Below, one piece after another: positions 33,355 to 33,938 of a stretch of DNA of 33,938 nucleotides. The translations under genes and the position numbers were made by a program. The DNA comes from DAIOGN01 sp036745245 (GTDB lineage Bacteria > Zixibacteria > MSB-5A5 > JAUVRN01), in contig DAIOGN010000019.1 in assembly GCA_036745245.1 (NCBI GenBank), positions 1 to 33,938 of the forward strand. Reading direction: 5' to 3'. The notes under the pieces are model-generated. The model was not told the DNA's origin. It did not search any database and saw only the letters and a program-made list of their open reading frames with translations. How positions within the stretch are numbered: position 1 is the stretch's first letter; each line of letters starts with the position of its first letter.

Positions 33355-33938
33355 ATGGATTCAAACGATCAGTCACAGGAACCGCAATCCGAGCCCTCCC
33401 AACCTGAGCCGTCTCAGTCCGAGGGGTCGCAGTCCGAGGGGCCCCAATCAGAGAGGTCCCAATCCGACAGGCCTCAATCTGAGAGGGGTGGCCGCGGGCG
33501 TCCCCGGAGGCGCGGCGGTCGCGGCAGATCGCAGAGGCAGCGCGAAGGGCAGCGCCAGCCGCAGGCGGAAGGGCAAGTGGAAGCGCAAGCCGAGGAGCCA
33601 CGGCCGGAAAGCGTAGAGAGGCAACGGCCCGAGCGCGCCGAAGGGCAGCGGCCGGAACGTGCTGAGAGACAGCGGCCGGAGCGTGGCGAAGGCCAGCGCC
33701 AGGGCCAGAGACAGCGAGGTCAAAGACAACAGGGTGGGAGGCAGGGCCAGGAGCGGGGGCAGGAGCGGGGACAGGGCCAGGAGCGGGGACGGGGACAAGG
33801 ACAGCGGCAACAGGGGCAAACGGCTTCCAAGGTGGCGCTCATCGCCCCGGCCACGCCGAGCGCCAAGATCTGGGCCGACCGCATCCAGGAATACCTGCTG
33901 AAACACATCCGCACCGTCACCCGCCAGGATGTGGAGGG
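33355..33938 (+). CDS. Partial gene: protein with long Gln/Arg/Gly/Glu-rich disordered N-terminus
   Basis: Open from ATG 33355 to the window end with no stop (194 codons); the 3' part is missing. Residues 1-45 are Ser/Gln/Glu/Pro repeats (PSQSEGSQSEGPQSERSQ). Residues 45-60 are a basic Gly/Arg block (GGRGRPRRRGGRGR). Residues 60-165 are Gln/Arg/Glu/Gly low complexity with repeating RPERAEGQ and QERGQ units. From residue 167 an ordered domain begins (KVALIAPATPSAKIWADRIQEYLLKHIRTVTRQDVEG). RGG/RG-rich stretches often bind RNA, but I do not recognise the ordered domain. Codon-position purine bias and the upstream promoter support this frame over the long reading frames on the other strand. Confidence 0.72.
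   Translation, partial: MDSNDQSQEPQSEPSQPEPSQSEGSQSEGPQSERSQSDRPQSERGGRGRPRRRGGRGRSQRQREGQRQPQAEGQVEAQAEEPRPESVERQRPERAEGQRPERAERQRPERGEGQRQGQRQRGQRQQGGRQGQERGQERGQGQERGRGQGQRQQGQTASKVALIAPATPSAKIWADRIQEYLLKHIRTVTRQDVE

Noticed and set aside
33448..33906. Minus-strand open frame rich in Leu/Pro/Ser opposite the right-edge gene
   Set aside because: Its composition is the mirror of the Gln/Arg/Gly/Glu repeats on the plus strand. It has no domain similarity, and the plus frame has a promoter, a good ATG and an ordered domain.

Overview
The window is a G+C-rich, gene-dense stretch of chromosome from a diderm (lipopolysaccharide-making) bacterium. The lipid A genes, the LpxC-FabZ fusion, lipoproteins with TPR repeats and a YYNTFF start, dockerin-type repeats (VADIIMFVNYVFKGG) and CIRCE control of groESL together suggest an uncultured lineage near the FCB superphylum (Zixibacteria-, Krumholzibacteria-, Eisenbacteria- or Latescibacteria-like). 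That placement is inference. A run of ten Ns at 1821-1830 shows the window comes from a scaffolded assembly. No rRNA, tRNA, CRISPR array, prophage or transposase gene was seen, and no gap between genes exceeds 300 bases.

Layout. (1) 3-7361, minus strand: a DtxR/MntR-like regulator, a lipoprotein, an unknown helical protein, then lpxC-fabZ, lpxA, a Gfo/Idh/MocA oxidoreductase, lpxB and kdtA. From the helical protein onward the genes overlap or nearly touch, forming a lipid A/Kdo operon that probably continues off the left edge. (2) 7456-10388, plus strand: a two-gene unit with its own promoter and terminator, made of a FadL/OmpP1-like outer-membrane protein and an esterase-fold lipoprotein that has lost its catalytic Ser and His. 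(3) 10484-12718, minus: a large secreted protein with cohesin-like, thrombospondin type 3, C-type-lectin-like and dockerin-like parts. (4) 12966-17745, minus: groES-groEL under a perfect CIRCE, preceded by the cofactor genes nadC-birA-coaX. (5) 17871-19902, plus: a soluble GAF histidine kinase with an N-terminal Cys cluster, and a receiver-only response regulator. (6) 19987-33263, minus: cobB, a TPR/TonB-C lipoprotein, pyrK, pyrD, pyrF, nnr, a secreted beta-propeller, then a small zinc ribbon, ybbR, tsaD, purM and rmuC. (7) 33355 to the right edge, plus: the start of a gene with a long Gln/Arg/Gly/Glu-rich N-terminus, which has no stop inside the window.

Non-coding structure. A short palindromic repeat family (core TGGGGTCAGA, extended TGGGGTCAGAGGCAAATTAA) occurs at three places, each beside the 3' end of genes. 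At two of them it brackets a rho-independent terminator. It looks like a REP/MITE-type mobile repeat and is the clearest structure not explained by genes. The other points worth checking are the pseudo-esterase, the regulator with a substituted metal ligand, the apparently leaderless gene at the right edge, and the Cys-cluster kinase.
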